The translations under genes were made by a program, and so were the position numbers. A stretch of DNA of 64,000 bases from Spirochaetae bacterium HGW-Spirochaetae-1 (GTDB taxonomy: Bacteria; Spirochaetota; UBA4802; UBA5550). Shown here piece after piece: positions 25,081 through 33,984 of the stretch. The stretch spans positions 157,863 through 221,862 of the forward strand of contig PGXY01000003.1 of assembly GCA_002839375.1 (NCBI GenBank). Direction: 5' to 3'. Each line of letters begins with the position of its first letter. Position 1 is the first letter of the stretch. The notes under the pieces are model-generated. The model was not told the origin of the DNA. It was given only the letters and a program-made list of their open reading frames with translations, and searched no databases.

Positions 25081-25947
25081 ATGAAAGGAATCATCCTGGC
25101 TGGCGGCAAAGCTACCCGTCTTTACCCTATAACAAAAGCAGTGAGCAAACAGCTATTACCAGTCTACGACAAACCTATGATCTATTATCCCCTGTCCATA
25201 CTCATGCTGGCGGGCATTCGGGAAATACTTATAATATCAACACCCGACGTCCTTCCTTTATTTAAAAATCTCTTTGAAGATGGAGATAAACTTGGTCTAT
25301 CCATCAACTATGCTGAGCAGCCCGTACCCCGGGGATTGGCCGACGCCTTTATCGTTGGTGAAAAATTTATCGGCAACGACAGTGTGTGTCTTATATTGGG
25401 TGACAATCTCTTCTATGGCCAGAACCTCAGTTCTATTTTACAAAAAGCGGCAATAAAGCAGAAAGGGGCATCAGTATTTGGCTATTATGTACAAGACCCG
25501 GAACGCTATGGTGTTGTTGAATTTGATGAGCAGAGCAAAGCAATCTCCCTTGAAGAAAAACCACTAAAACCTCGCTCTAACTGGGCCGTGACCGGTCTCT
25601 ATTTTTACGATAATCGCGTCATCGACATTGCTAAAAGTATAAAACCCTCTGCGCGTGGTGAAATTGAAATAACCGATGTGAACAACACATATCTGGAATT
25701 GGGCGAACTGTCGGTATTTAAACTGGGACGAGGGTACGCATGGCTCGACACCGGCACCTATGATTCACTCATGGACGCGGGGATGTTTATAAAGACCATT
25801 GAGGCGCGGCAGGGTCTGAAAGTAGGGGCCATCGAGGAGGTGGCTTTTCGCATGCATTTTATCTCAAAGGAACAGCTTCTTGCAATAGCTGAAGAATATA
25901 ATACTGATTATGGGAAATATCTCATAAACATTGCTAACGAAAGGTGA
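25081..25947 (+). CDS. rfbA: Glucose-1-phosphate thymidylyltransferase
   Basis: The 288-residue RmlA makes dTDP-glucose from dTTP and glucose-1-phosphate, the first step of dTDP-rhamnose synthesis. It has the signature [18 protein letters not shown] at residues 8-25, and [12 protein letters not shown]. The start is ATG 25081 with GAGG upstream; the frame opens at 25066. It lies 4 nt before rfbC, so the two are co-transcribed. It follows the HTSHGSQ operon by 108 bp. Confidence 0.95.
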   Translation: MKGIILAGGKATRLYPITKAVSKQLLPVYDKPMIYYPLSILMLAGIREILIISTPDVLPLFKNLFEDGDKLGLSINYAEQPVPRGLADAFIVGEKFIGNDSVCLILGDNLFYGQNLSSILQKAAIKQKGASVFGYYVQDPERYGVVEFDEQSKAISLEEKPLKPRSNWAVTGLYFYDNRVIDIAKSIKPSARGEIEITDVNNTYLELGELSVFKLGRGYAWLDTGTYDSLMDAGMFIKTIEARQGLKVGAIEEVAFRMHFISKEQLLAIAEEYNTDYGKYLINIANER

Positions 25948-25951
25948 CACT

Positions 25952-26521
25952 ATGCCCTTCTCGTTCAAAGAATTATCCATTCCGGGCGTATGTCTCATCG
26001 AGCCACGGATTTTTCCCGACGACCGGGGATTTTTTTTCGAAACCTTCAAGGCCTCAGATTTCATTAAAAACAATATAGATGGTTTACCCGTTCAGATAAA
26101 CCATTCGCGGTCCTCAAAAAATGTGCTTCGTGGACTGCACTATCAACTGAGCCCAATGGCCCAGGCAAAGTTGGTGCGCGTTCTCTCGGGGGAAATATTC
26201 GATGTGGCAGTGGATATCCGCAAGGATTCCCCTTCTTACGGAAAATGGGCAGGTGAGCTGATAAATTCCGACATCAAAAATATGCTTTATATACCTGCCG
26301 GTTTCGCCCATGGATTCTGCGTTATTTCCGAAACTGCCGAAATTGAATACCTTGTCTTCGGCGGCGAGTATTCCCCACAGCATGACCGGGGCATTCTCTG
26401 GAACGATCCGGCGATTGGCATACAATGGCCTGTGGAGAATCCGATTCTGTCAGCAAAGGATGCATCACTGCCTTTGCTCAAGGATGCTGAAAATAATTTT
26501 ATGTATGAAGAAAATAAATAA
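25952..26521 (+). CDS. rfbC: dTDP-4-dehydrorhamnose 3,5-epimerase
   Basis: The 189-residue cupin-fold RmlC epimerises dTDP-4-keto-6-deoxyglucose at C3 and C5. Typical motifs are IEPRIFPDDRGFFFE, VLRGLHYQ (catalytic His) and YIPAGFAHGF. The start is ATG 25952, supported by AGGTGA; the longer frame overlaps the end of rfbA. It is followed by a 185-bp gap with an inverted repeat before rfbD. Confidence 0.95.
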   Translation: MPFSFKELSIPGVCLIEPRIFPDDRGFFFETFKASDFIKNNIDGLPVQINHSRSSKNVLRGLHYQLSPMAQAKLVRVLSGEIFDVAVDIRKDSPSYGKWAGELINSDIKNMLYIPAGFAHGFCVISETAEIEYLVFGGEYSPQHDRGILWNDPAIGIQWPVENPILSAKDASLPLLKDAENNFMYEENK

Positions 26522-26524
26522 AAC

Positions 26525-26680
26525 ATGCCACAGAGACACTGAGTCACAGAGGGCTAAAGCAGTCGATAAAGTTGGTCAAGAAAATTAGTTTGATGAGTTC
26601 ATTTTTTTATAGAATCAATTTTTGATACGCTAAAAATAACTCCCTCTCTCAACCTCTGTTTCTCCGCGCCCCTGTGGCAT
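26525..26680. repeat. Inverted repeat between rfbC and rfbD (CCACAGAGACAC family)
   Basis: The left arm ATGCCACAGAGACACTGAGT (26525-26544) faces a right arm at 26651-26680 whose complement begins ATGCCACAGGGGCGCGGAGA. The whole is about 156 bp of imperfect palindrome in an intra-operon gap. The same left arm occurs at 17960 and 7677. It could form a hairpin in the rfb mRNA and reduce rfbD expression. Confidence 0.62.
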
Positions 26681-26706
26681 TCTTGATTATTATTAAGAGA
26701 GATGTC

Positions 26707-27558
26707 ATGAAAAAGAAAAAATTCCTAATAACCGGTTCGGGCGGACAGTTAGGCCGCGAGTTTGTCCGAATCCTAACCGAGAAAAGCATCGATTTTACTG
26801 CACCCGACGAAAAGGAATGCAATATAACCGACAGGGACCGTATGTCAGCCCTCATTAAATCTACCAAACCTGACTTACTCATCAACTGCGCCGCCTACAA
26901 TGCCGTGGACAATGCCGAGGATGATGCCGACATGGCTTATAAGGTAAACAGTTCAGCACCAGGCTACCTAGCCGAAATCTGCAAAAATCTAAATATTTTC
27001 TTCATCCACTACAGCAGTGACTATGTTTTCGATGGAAAAAAGGAAAATCTCTATACAGAGAAAGATGAGCCTAATCCTCTCGGTGTTTACGGACGAAGCA
27101 AGCTGGAGGGAGAGAAGGCTGCATTAGAAACAGGGTGCAACTGCCTGATTTTCCGGCTCAGCTGGGTCTTCGGTCTTGGGACACAGAATTTTCTTTACAA
27201 GCTCTCGCAGTGGGCAAAGGCAAATCCTATATTAAAAATCAGCGCTGATGAAGTATCAGTGCCCACATACACCGAAGACGTGGTTTTGGCCACACTCATG
27301 AGTCTTGAAAAAGACTTATCCGATCTATATCACCTGACCAACACTGGTTATGCATCAAGATATGAACTGGCCAGGTTCTACTTAAAGACAGCAGGACTGA
27401 AAAATCTCGTAATACCAGTCGCCATGAGCACCTTTAATACCAAGGCAAAACGGGCTCCCTTTACGGCCATGTCTAATGAAAATATTTCTCAAGCTCTTAA
27501 CACATCAATTCCAACATGGGAAGATGCCGTAACAAGATTCATCGAAAGGAAAAATTAA
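26707..27558 (+). CDS. rfbD: dTDP-4-dehydrorhamnose reductase
   Basis: The 283-residue RmlD reduces dTDP-4-keto-rhamnose to dTDP-L-rhamnose with NAD(P)H. Motifs are TGSGGQLG (residues 9-16), INCAAYNAVDNAE, YSSDYVFDG and the catalytic YGRSK. The start at 26707 is chosen over a frame opening at 26674. It is convergent with the exosortase gene, with only 15 bp between the stops, and no terminator is visible. Confidence 0.93.
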   Translation: MKKKKFLITGSGGQLGREFVRILTEKSIDFTAPDEKECNITDRDRMSALIKSTKPDLLINCAAYNAVDNAEDDADMAYKVNSSAPGYLAEICKNLNIFFIHYSSDYVFDGKKENLYTEKDEPNPLGVYGRSKLEGEKAALETGCNCLIFRLSWVFGLGTQNFLYKLSQWAKANPILKISADEVSVPTYTEDVVLATLMSLEKDLSDLYHLTNTGYASRYELARFYLKTAGLKNLVIPVAMSTFNTKAKRAPFTAMSNENISQALNTSIPTWEDAVTRFIERKN

Positions 27559-27573
27559 AATACGAAATAGTAT

Positions 27574-29100
27574 TTATAAATATTTCAATATTTCAGGAAT
27601 TACCTCATTGGCAAATTGCTTCATTTTTTCTTCTTCCTTGGAAATCTCATTCAAATCTACAGGCTTGGATATTCTGATAAAACTACCACTAATACCTGTG
27701 TTTATGTTTAAAAGGAATGAAAGCCGATATCTTATGCCATCTTTTAGGTTTTTCCCATTTAGATAGTACCAGTAATAAACCAGTAAGCCTTGTTTCTTAT
27801 CTAAGAATAACAGTCTTTTAACAGGGATCATGTTTTTTTTATTTATATATAAATCTAATTCTTCTTGAGTCAATAATTCATAGCCTTCCCCACGCAAACA
27901 CACTTCCGGCCGATGAAAAGCTGATAGAGTATCGTTCGATCGAATAATATACAAATAGACAGTATCACTTTTTGCATTCCCGCCTTTTTCCCGGTATGCT
28001 CTCATGAGCAAATCATTTGTCCCGAGTACGCTGTAGTAGTTTTCACCAAGTACCTCATCCTGTGATTTCCATCCTCCGATGGAAGCAGGAATCTTATCTT
28101 TCAGAAGTATTTCATTAACTGGTTCAGTGATATTATGTTTATCGAAAATGATAAAACCAGCGAAAACCAGTATCAGCATGAACAGTATATACGCATTTAA
28201 TAATTTTTCATTTCTATTCAAATAATCTTTCAGGCGGATGGAAAGACTCTTGGAATCATGGCCCTGGTTTTTTTCAGGCAACTCATTGAAAACTGCTATG
28301 AGTATAACAATGATAATAAAGACAGCCATGCCAATCTCGGAATGCAAGTCATCTAAAGCAATTTTCCCATAGCCATTTACAACCAGGATTGTTATGATAA
28401 CAATCCTGAGAATATTTGAAACAATTGCAGCAGGAATTGATATTAAATAATCAATCACGGATATAATCTTTTTAGATTGAAACAGCGCCATTAACCATAC
28501 TATAGAGAACATACTGACGAGGTTGCTGAGCCCGCTGCACTCATGGGTGATTGCAATATGATGCCCATTTACATTTAGTATGTTGCCATTGCGCAGAATG
28601 GAAGGGTATATGAAGGAAATAAAAATTTCTGAAGTATATGATGCAAATAAATTAAGTTCAAAGGTGAAGCGGTCAATTATAATTTGAGGAACCGGGATTG
28701 CCAGTAAAAGGTATAGATAAATCCCTATATTCTTAATAACAAAATGTCTGCCCAAAAATAATATTGAATTACCAACGATAAAGATATAGATAGCCCATGG
28801 AGCAAATATATCAACATTTTTCCATACTGCAAAAAGGTAAATGATTATTGAAACCGTAATGACAAGAAAACCATATAGTTTTTTAGCAGGATTTTCCGAG
28901 GCAGGATTATATTTTTTTAATCTCCTTAAAAAGAGCCATATAAAGGCTAATACAACAAGAGGGCCGTGACTGTAATAGGACCCATACCAAAACCATTTAT
29001 CGTAGAGTATTAGAAAACCATGAAAAAATAAGACTCCACACAGAAGAATGAAAGCGCCAAATTTGAGATACGCGCTATTCTCCCGAGTAAATGCATTCAT
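27574..29100 (-). CDS. Exosortase fused to EpsI-type C-terminal domain
   Basis: The 508-residue polytopic membrane protein is an exosortase, the transpeptidase-like enzyme that cleaves PEP-CTERM signals and hands proteins to the envelope. The three catalytic residues are visible: C188 (ECSGLSN), R232 (NILRI) and H253 (DLHSEIG). Residues about 300-508 are an EpsI-like domain with HRPEVC (396-401), of the kind fused to or beside exosortases. It lies 26 nt downstream of a PEP-CTERM gene in the same operon, so this is a dedicated pair. The subtype cannot be told by eye. Confidence 0.93.
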   Translation of the reverse strand: MNAFTRENSAYLKFGAFILLCGVLFFHGFLILYDKWFWYGSYYSHGPLVVLAFIWLFLRRLKKYNPASENPAKKLYGFLVITVSIIIYLFAVWKNVDIFAPWAIYIFIVGNSILFLGRHFVIKNIGIYLYLLLAIPVPQIIIDRFTFELNLFASYTSEIFISFIYPSILRNGNILNVNGHHIAITHECSGLSNLVSMFSIVWLMALFQSKKIISVIDYLISIPAAIVSNILRIVIITILVVNGYGKIALDDLHSEIGMAVFIIIVILIAVFNELPEKNQGHDSKSLSIRLKDYLNRNEKLLNAYILFMLILVFAGFIIFDKHNITEPVNEILLKDKIPASIGGWKSQDEVLGENYYSVLGTNDLLMRAYREKGGNAKSDTVYLYIIRSNDTLSAFHRPEVCLRGEGYELLTQEELDLYINKKNMIPVKRLLFLDKKQGLLVYYWYYLNGKNLKDGIRYRLSFLLNINTGISGSFIRISKPVDLNEISKEEEKMKQFANEVIPEILKYL

Positions 29101-29126
29101 GAATAATAATCAATTCTAATTTCTGA

Positions 29127-29351
29127 TTATTTTTTTATTGCCTTTTTTATTCCATAGGCAGCTGCGCCACCGCCAAGTATTAATAACATTGAAACAGGTT
29201 CAGGAACACCACTTCCACCAGGATGATTATTGGTTTCACCATGACGCTGATTGTTATTTCTATGATGCTTATTATCACCAATACGTCCCATAGCAAATAG
29301 TGATGAACTCAAAAACAAACAAAACAGCATTAAAAATAGATACCTTTTCAT
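29127..29351 (-). CDS. Minimal PEP-CTERM sorting-domain protein
   Basis: The 74-residue protein has an N-terminal signal peptide (cleavage likely after LFA, residue 20). A short polar stretch rich in His, Asn and Gly follows, then a canonical PEP-CTERM signal: VPEP (49-52), a hydrophobic helix (53-67) and a basic KKAIKK tail. After processing only about 30 residues would remain, unusually small. It directly precedes the exosortase gene. No other protein in the window ends in a PEP-CTERM signal, so further substrates must lie elsewhere. Confidence 0.92.
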   Translation of the reverse strand: MKRYLFLMLFCLFLSSSLFAMGRIGDNKHHRNNNQRHGETNNHPGGSGVPEPVSMLLILGGGAAAYGIKKAIKK

Positions 29352-29408
29352 AAAAACCTCACACTTAGCAATCTCACATTTTTTTTATCTCAATATTTCT
29401 TACATCGG

Positions 29409-29434
29409 ACATATTAATCCTTCGATTAATATGT
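29409..29434. promoter_or_regulatory. 11-bp perfect inverted repeat, candidate operator upstream of the PEP-CTERM gene
   Basis: ACATATTAATC and GATTAATATGT are perfect inverted copies separated by CTTC. The site lies 58-83 bp upstream of the PEP-CTERM ATG, overlapping the possible -10 of a promoter with TTGACA at 29454-29459. Its size suits a dimeric regulator. The adjacent LuxR-type gene is an obvious candidate, but this is inference. Confidence 0.55.
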
Positions 29435-29459
29435 AATATACCGGATATAATGATGTCAA
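29430..29459 (-). promoter_or_regulatory. Possible sigma-70 promoter for the PEP-CTERM/exosortase operon
   Basis: On the minus strand TTGACA (29459-29454) is followed after 17-18 nt by TTACAT or TACATA, a weak -10. The -10 overlaps the palindrome at 29409-29434. A weak -10 would fit activator dependence. Confidence 0.35.
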
Positions 29460-29547
29460 CATTAATAAGCTAAACAGGCGGAAAAAATACAAGACAAATA
29501 GCACAGCATAATTGTAGATAGTATTTTGCCTACTATTCGGAATATTT

Positions 29548-30177
29548 TTATTCCGGTTTTTGCAAATCCATGGCAAAATTGAGCAAATCCCTGCCCCTTT
29601 TCTTCTTTAGCTTCCGTTTTATGTTGGTAGTATGCCGATCCACGGTACCTTCTTCTATTTCCAATTCGCGGGCTATGGCCACCCTGTTTTTTCCCAGACC
29701 GTAGAGCTCCAATATCTGTTTTTCTTTTTTTGTCAGTTTATCCAGCAACATGGCATTTATTTCTTCTCTCTGTTCCCTGCAGACCTCTTCCAGCTCTTTC
29801 CACTTCTGGATCTTTCTGCCATATACAAGCCAAGCCTTTTTACCATTGAATTCAAGAAACACTTTTTTCGTCTCAAGCCAGACCCGGTGAAATTTCAGAG
29901 TAACAAATAGCTCCTCTTTTAATAAATCATTGTCTCCCAGTTTATAGCCATCCCTGATCAAATCAGAGTAGTCATTCCGATATTCAGGATCGATAATTCT
30001 AAGTAGTTTCCGCTGAAGGACATCATGAGTGGATTCAGCCTCCAGTATACCTGCCCCGGCATCATTGCAGTAAAGAATATCATCGCCTATGAAAACGAGG
30101 ATCATGTCAGGCGATATCTCCCAGTGAATCCTGGCAAGAAGAGCCAGCTCGCTGGCGTTATCTGATTTAACGGCCAT
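29548..30177 (-). CDS. LuxR-family regulator with N-terminal PAS-like domain
   Basis: The 209-residue protein has a PAS-like N-terminal part (about 15-120; SPDMILVFIGDDILYCNDAG). A short linker and a C-terminal LuxR/GerE helix-turn-helix follow (about 143-205; LTKKEKQILELYGLGKNRVA, then EEGTVDRHTTNIKRKL). No receiver domain is seen, so the PAS-like part presumably senses a small signal or partner. It lies between the PEP-CTERM operon and the divergent export genes and could regulate both. Confidence 0.88.
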   Translation of the reverse strand: MAVKSDNASELALLARIHWEISPDMILVFIGDDILYCNDAGAGILEAESTHDVLQRKLLRIIDPEYRNDYSDLIRDGYKLGDNDLLKEELFVTLKFHRVWLETKKVFLEFNGKKAWLVYGRKIQKWKELEEVCREQREEINAMLLDKLTKKEKQILELYGLGKNRVAIARELEIEEGTVDRHTTNIKRKLKKKRGRDLLNFAMDLQKPE

Positions 30178-30313
30178 TTTATGCCTCTTTTTTATATCAT
30201 GAAATCGAGCATTTTATATAAAAACTATATGCCACAGCCAAATAATATACAAATTTTAGTATTATTTAAATTATTTATTTTTATAAAGAAAATCATTAAT
30301 GCTGTACATCGGG

Positions 30314-30335
30314 TATGCAGCTATGGAGACTGCAT
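30314..30335. promoter_or_regulatory. Short inverted repeat upstream of export operon promoter
   Basis: ATGCAG and CTGCAT flank a 9-10 nt spacer just upstream of a sigma-70-like promoter. It could be an operator in the divergent luxR/porin gap; it is short, so chance occurrence is possible. Confidence 0.3.
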
Positions 30336-30348
30336 CTAATATTTAAAC

Positions 30349-30377
30349 TTGACAGCATATTGACGCATTGTATTATA
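30349..30377 (+). promoter_or_regulatory. Sigma-70-type promoter of the porin-like gene
   Basis: TTGACA (30349-30354), a 17-nt spacer, then ATTATA (30372-30377) lie about 87 bp upstream of the ATG at 30464. The -35 is consensus and the spacing ideal. It probably drives the beta-barrel and Wza-like genes. Confidence 0.6.
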
Positions 30378-30463
30378 CACACTTTATATCTTATGCTTGG
30401 AGTATAAAAAAGCAATCATGAACAAACTAAATCATTATAAATTCTTTCAGGTGCATTTTAGTA

Positions 30464-31537
30464 ATGAATAAAAATATTTTACAAAAATCCAGCACTTTCT
30501 TTACGATTATGCTTTTAATAATGATATCTCTTCTATCCACACGGCAAGCTGGCTCCCAGACCATGCCCTCACCCCTGGCTGCCGATGGAGGTCCCGACTG
30601 CCACCTCTATAAGACAGATACGGTAATCCTGGAAAATACCATACTCGATGATGGGAGCGGCATTGCGCCTGCCAACAGCATCACCACCGGTTTAAACCAG
30701 TTCCATTCGCCCAATCTCAAGTTCTTTTTCATACCTGTATCCTGGTCCATCACGAACAACCTTGCCGTGGATATTACCTTGCCCTTGATGCATAAAATGC
30801 TCATCGATAACAGTAATGACATATCAAAACTTGCCTTCGGTGATATAAAGATAGGCCTGGCAGCCAGCTTCCCCTTTGCATACGATACAGTCATATTATC
30901 AACTCATCTCAATACAACAATTCCCACAGGAGACAGCAATGCAGCGGTAAATAGTTCATTCTTAACACCCTTGGGATACGGCAATTTTACATTTTCCCTG
31001 CTGCAGTCACTTTCAGTCAATGCTCCGGAAATACATACCAGGTTTTTCATCAACGCCGGCGGCATTCTGTATCTTCCGACCGAGTATTCATATTCGATTG
31101 CGAATATATACATGGTGGACCTGAGCTATGCCGTATCTTCCATGCTGGGTTTTGAATTTACCCGGTTTAAAAATCTCTCATTATCTCTTAAGGGCAACGT
31201 TGTTTATATTCCTGAAAGAACTTATAAGGAAAAAAATGAAATAACCGGCACCGTTTCTTCCAAAAATGACGTCAATGACCTGCTCGTGACCTCTGATATT
31301 ATTGCTGCATCAACATACTCCTTCAGCAACAACATCAAAGGAACCATGATGATCATTTTTCCAATGTGGACAAAACAAGACGGGGATCTAATAAATACAT
31401 CTGACCGGAAATGGAAAATTTACCTGGCAATTAATAAAGTTTTTTCACTATCAGATTCAGGAAATGACTCTGTACCAATCCCCAAAGCTAGACCGAGTAA
31501 AACAAAAAAGAAGAAAAAGAAGAAAAAAACTTACTAA
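30464..31537 (+). CDS. Outer-membrane beta-barrel (transporter-like) protein with Lys-rich tail
   Basis: The 357-residue protein has a signal peptide (about 1-31). Alternating amphipathic strands follow, resembling the MetA-pathway phenol degradation-like/transporter barrels (SWSITNNLAVDITLPLM, FGDIKIGLAASFPF, THLNTTIPTGDSN). The C terminus ends in a run of nine lysines (one early Thr/Lys alternation, then KKKKKKKK) rather than an aromatic barrel-end strand, which is odd. The coding run is A-rich at 31501-31530. It is first of three export-related genes. Confidence 0.72.
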   Translation: MNKNILQKSSTFFTIMLLIMISLLSTRQAGSQTMPSPLAADGGPDCHLYKTDTVILENTILDDGSGIAPANSITTGLNQFHSPNLKFFFIPVSWSITNNLAVDITLPLMHKMLIDNSNDISKLAFGDIKIGLAASFPFAYDTVILSTHLNTTIPTGDSNAAVNSSFLTPLGYGNFTFSLLQSLSVNAPEIHTRFFINAGGILYLPTEYSYSIANIYMVDLSYAVSSMLGFEFTRFKNLSLSLKGNVVYIPERTYKEKNEITGTVSSKNDVNDLLVTSDIIAASTYSFSNNIKGTMMIIFPMWTKQDGDLINTSDRKWKIYLAINKVFSLSDSGNDSVPIPKARPSKTKKKKKKKKTY

Positions 31538-31576
31538 TTATGCCAGCGATTTACAATAATCCATGACTAAAAACGA

Positions 31577-32710
31577 ATGACATCGACCCTGAAAAAAATT
31601 AGAAATAAATTGATGCTTACAGCAGCGATACTGTTGATTAGCACTATAGCTGCCTACACATGGGATTTTGTCCTTCAGGGCACTCTGAGTGAAACCTTCG
31701 ATGACAATGTCAACGCCTCAGCTGACGACCAGGAATACGATTTTCTCACAAACCTCACGGCAGGTATAGGAGTTGAGCATGAAGGGAAAACATACACCTT
31801 TTCACTCCTGGCGCATGTTTACCAGGATATATATGCCCGTGACACCTCTTTGACAAACAATTCACAGGATATAACAGTAACAATCAACAAGCAATTCACC
31901 GAACTGACAGGATTCAGCATCAATAACGTATTTCACCACTACCCGGAGCCGCGTACCTATAATTACGCTTTCGGCCTCACAGGAGGAAGAAATACCTATT
32001 TTAACAATACCACAACCTGTTCTTTCCAGACCCAGCCTCTCCGTGTATTTCACCTGGAAGCCTCGTATATATACGGTTTCACAAAATACCAGAACGACGA
32101 GCTCATTGATTCACGCAATCATACTGCCAGCGGCACGTTAGGATACCACTGGAGTTCAGCCCATTTTACTTATGCGTCTTATAGTTATACATACACCTTG
32201 TATGATACTAACGAAAAAATACCTTTGCATTCCGCATTCCTGGGACATACCATGTATTTTACCAGGCAGCTCTACGCCAATGTACATGCCGGGGCTGATT
32301 ATTCGGTTACAGATGCAGGTGCAACTTATGGCCCCAACATCCTTCTTTCTCTCATTGATGATATTGATGAAAACAACCAGTTGAACCTAACTTTCGCTTA
32401 TGGACAGTCCTTGAATCCTTACGACGATGAGGTATTTGAAAACTGGAATATTTCTCTCAATTTTACCCGGCAGGTCCTGGAAAGGCTCCACTTTGCCCTT
32501 TCGGCCTTTTATGGACAGGGTGAGTACAGGGAATCGGGAACAAGAAACAGCCTTTTAGGGTTGACAACAAATTTATCCTATGAGATTAAAGAAAATATAT
32601 TTGGGTCAGTTTCATATAACCTGAGTAGAAATGGAACAAGGCTTGAAAACGCCGAAGAAACAGCTTATTTTAGGAACAGAATCACCATATCCTTGGGTGC
32701 CACAATATAG
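31577..32710 (+). CDS. Outer-membrane beta-barrel protein, exopolysaccharide system type
   Basis: The 377-residue protein has a signal peptide (about 1-27) followed by repeated amphipathic beta-strands (GTLSETFDDNVNAS, YTFSLLAHVYQDIYARD, FTYASYSYTYTLYDTNEK). It ends with a typical barrel C terminus, RNRITISLGATI. The layout matches the outer-membrane barrels found beside exosortase-linked exopolysaccharide genes. It sits 39 nt after the porin-like gene and 39 nt before the Wza-like gene. The probable role is polymer export or anchoring. No ribosome-binding site is evident. Confidence 0.78.
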   Translation: MTSTLKKIRNKLMLTAAILLISTIAAYTWDFVLQGTLSETFDDNVNASADDQEYDFLTNLTAGIGVEHEGKTYTFSLLAHVYQDIYARDTSLTNNSQDITVTINKQFTELTGFSINNVFHHYPEPRTYNYAFGLTGGRNTYFNNTTTCSFQTQPLRVFHLEASYIYGFTKYQNDELIDSRNHTASGTLGYHWSSAHFTYASYSYTYTLYDTNEKIPLHSAFLGHTMYFTRQLYANVHAGADYSVTDAGATYGPNILLSLIDDIDENNQLNLTFAYGQSLNPYDDEVFENWNISLNFTRQVLERLHFALSAFYGQGEYRESGTRNSLLGLTTNLSYEIKENIFGSVSYNLSRNGTRLENAEETAYFRNRITISLGATI

Positions 32711-32749
32711 AATATTTTTGATTGATTACGACATATAGCAGGTAGATTC

Positions 32750-33340
32750 ATGACATTTAGGATTCTGAAAAAATTTGTTATTTTAACTCTCTCTTCCTTA
32801 TGCATACTATGTCCTGGTGAAATAAAATCGGCCCAGAACGAACAATACATAGTAGGTGTGGGTGATATTCTTGAAGTAAACATCATCCAGCCGGAACAAT
32901 TACAAACGCGCACAACAGTCTCCCCTGGAGGCGACATTTCAATCCCCTACATCGGCAGTGTAAGAGCGAAAGGCCAGACCATAACGCAACTGCAACAAAC
33001 AATCCAGTGGCGTCTGGCCAATGGATACTTCAAATATCCCGTTGTCACTGTTTCGCTGATAGAATCCCGAAGTAAAAATTATACCATTTCGGGTGAAGTG
33101 GTAACTCCCGGGAATTACCCCCTGGGAGAAAATACGACCGTACTGAAGGCCATTTCTATAGCAGGCGGGTTCACCCGCTTCGGTTCATCAAGCCGCGTAA
33201 AAATTCTGCGGCCTCGTCAGGACAGGCCCGGGTATAGGCAAATAAAGGTTGATATCAAGGCCGTCATGGACGGTGATGCCAGGGCTGATATAGTCATAGA
33301 GGCTGGAGACATTATTGTTGTTTCCGAAGGAATTTTTTAA
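32750..33340 (+). CDS. Wza-like polysaccharide export protein (Poly_export/SLBB)
   Basis: The 196-residue protein has a signal peptide and a Poly_export domain (QYIVGVGDILEVNII...TVSPGGDISIPYIGSV). One SLBB-like domain follows (NYTISGEVVTPGNYPL). It is shorter than Wza (about 380 residues), as in many exosortase-linked loci. It would form the periplasmic and outer-membrane part of the export channel, together with the preceding barrel. No Wzc/GumC-type co-polymerase is in the window. Confidence 0.9.
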   Translation: MTFRILKKFVILTLSSLCILCPGEIKSAQNEQYIVGVGDILEVNIIQPEQLQTRTTVSPGGDISIPYIGSVRAKGQTITQLQQTIQWRLANGYFKYPVVTVSLIESRSKNYTISGEVVTPGNYPLGENTTVLKAISIAGGFTRFGSSSRVKILRPRQDRPGYRQIKVDIKAVMDGDARADIVIEAGDIIVVSEGIF

Positions 33341-33378
33341 ATAATATTAAATTACATTGAATAGCAGAGTTATTTCAA

Positions 33379-33984
33379 ATGAATTTATTAAAAAAGATGA
33401 TACGCTGGATTGCTTTTAAATATGGTCGATTGTCCGGTCTTTATATAAAATTTTGCCAGCCCTCTGGAGATGAATATGCAAAATATTTGAAAAAGCATGG
33501 TCGATTCAGGTCAATTGGAGATAATTGTATAATCTATACTTTTACTAACATACCAGACCCAGAGTTGGTTCGAATAGGAAATAATGTTCTGCTAAGTGGT
33601 TGTTCCCTGTTCGCACACGATGGCTCGATTGCAATACTGAATCGAGCCTATAACGTTAAGCTGGACAAGGTAGGTAAAATCGATATAAAAGACAATGTAT
33701 TTATTGGGCATGGAGCCATTGTCCAGCCTGGAGTAACCATTGGTCCAAACGCCATTGTAGCCGCAGGCAGCGTTGTAGCATCTGATGTAACAGAAGGAAC
33801 TATAGTAGGCGGTGTACCTGCTCGCCCTATTGGGAAAGTTGACGACCTTGTTGTAAAACTTAAAAAAGAAACAGAACAATTACCCTGGAATGACTTGATT
33901 CAAAAACGTATCGGGGCTTATGACCCAGCTTTAGAGCCAGAATTAAAAAAGAGACGAATCGAATATTTTTTTGGTGATAATTAA
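33379..33984 (+). CDS. Hexapeptide-repeat (left-handed beta-helix) acyltransferase
   Basis: The 201-residue protein carries isoleucine-rich hexapeptide repeats (VFIGHGAIVQPGVTIGPNAI, then VAAGSVVASDVTEGTIVGG). It has the usual VPARPIGK closing motif of sugar O- or N-acetyltransferases. Acetyl-CoA is the likely donor, and the target is probably a sugar in the polymer. It follows the Wza-like gene by 38 bp. Confidence 0.87.
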   Translation: MNLLKKMIRWIAFKYGRLSGLYIKFCQPSGDEYAKYLKKHGRFRSIGDNCIIYTFTNIPDPELVRIGNNVLLSGCSLFAHDGSIAILNRAYNVKLDKVGKIDIKDNVFIGHGAIVQPGVTIGPNAIVAAGSVVASDVTEGTIVGGVPARPIGKVDDLVVKLKKETEQLPWNDLIQKRIGAYDPALEPELKKRRIEYFFGDN

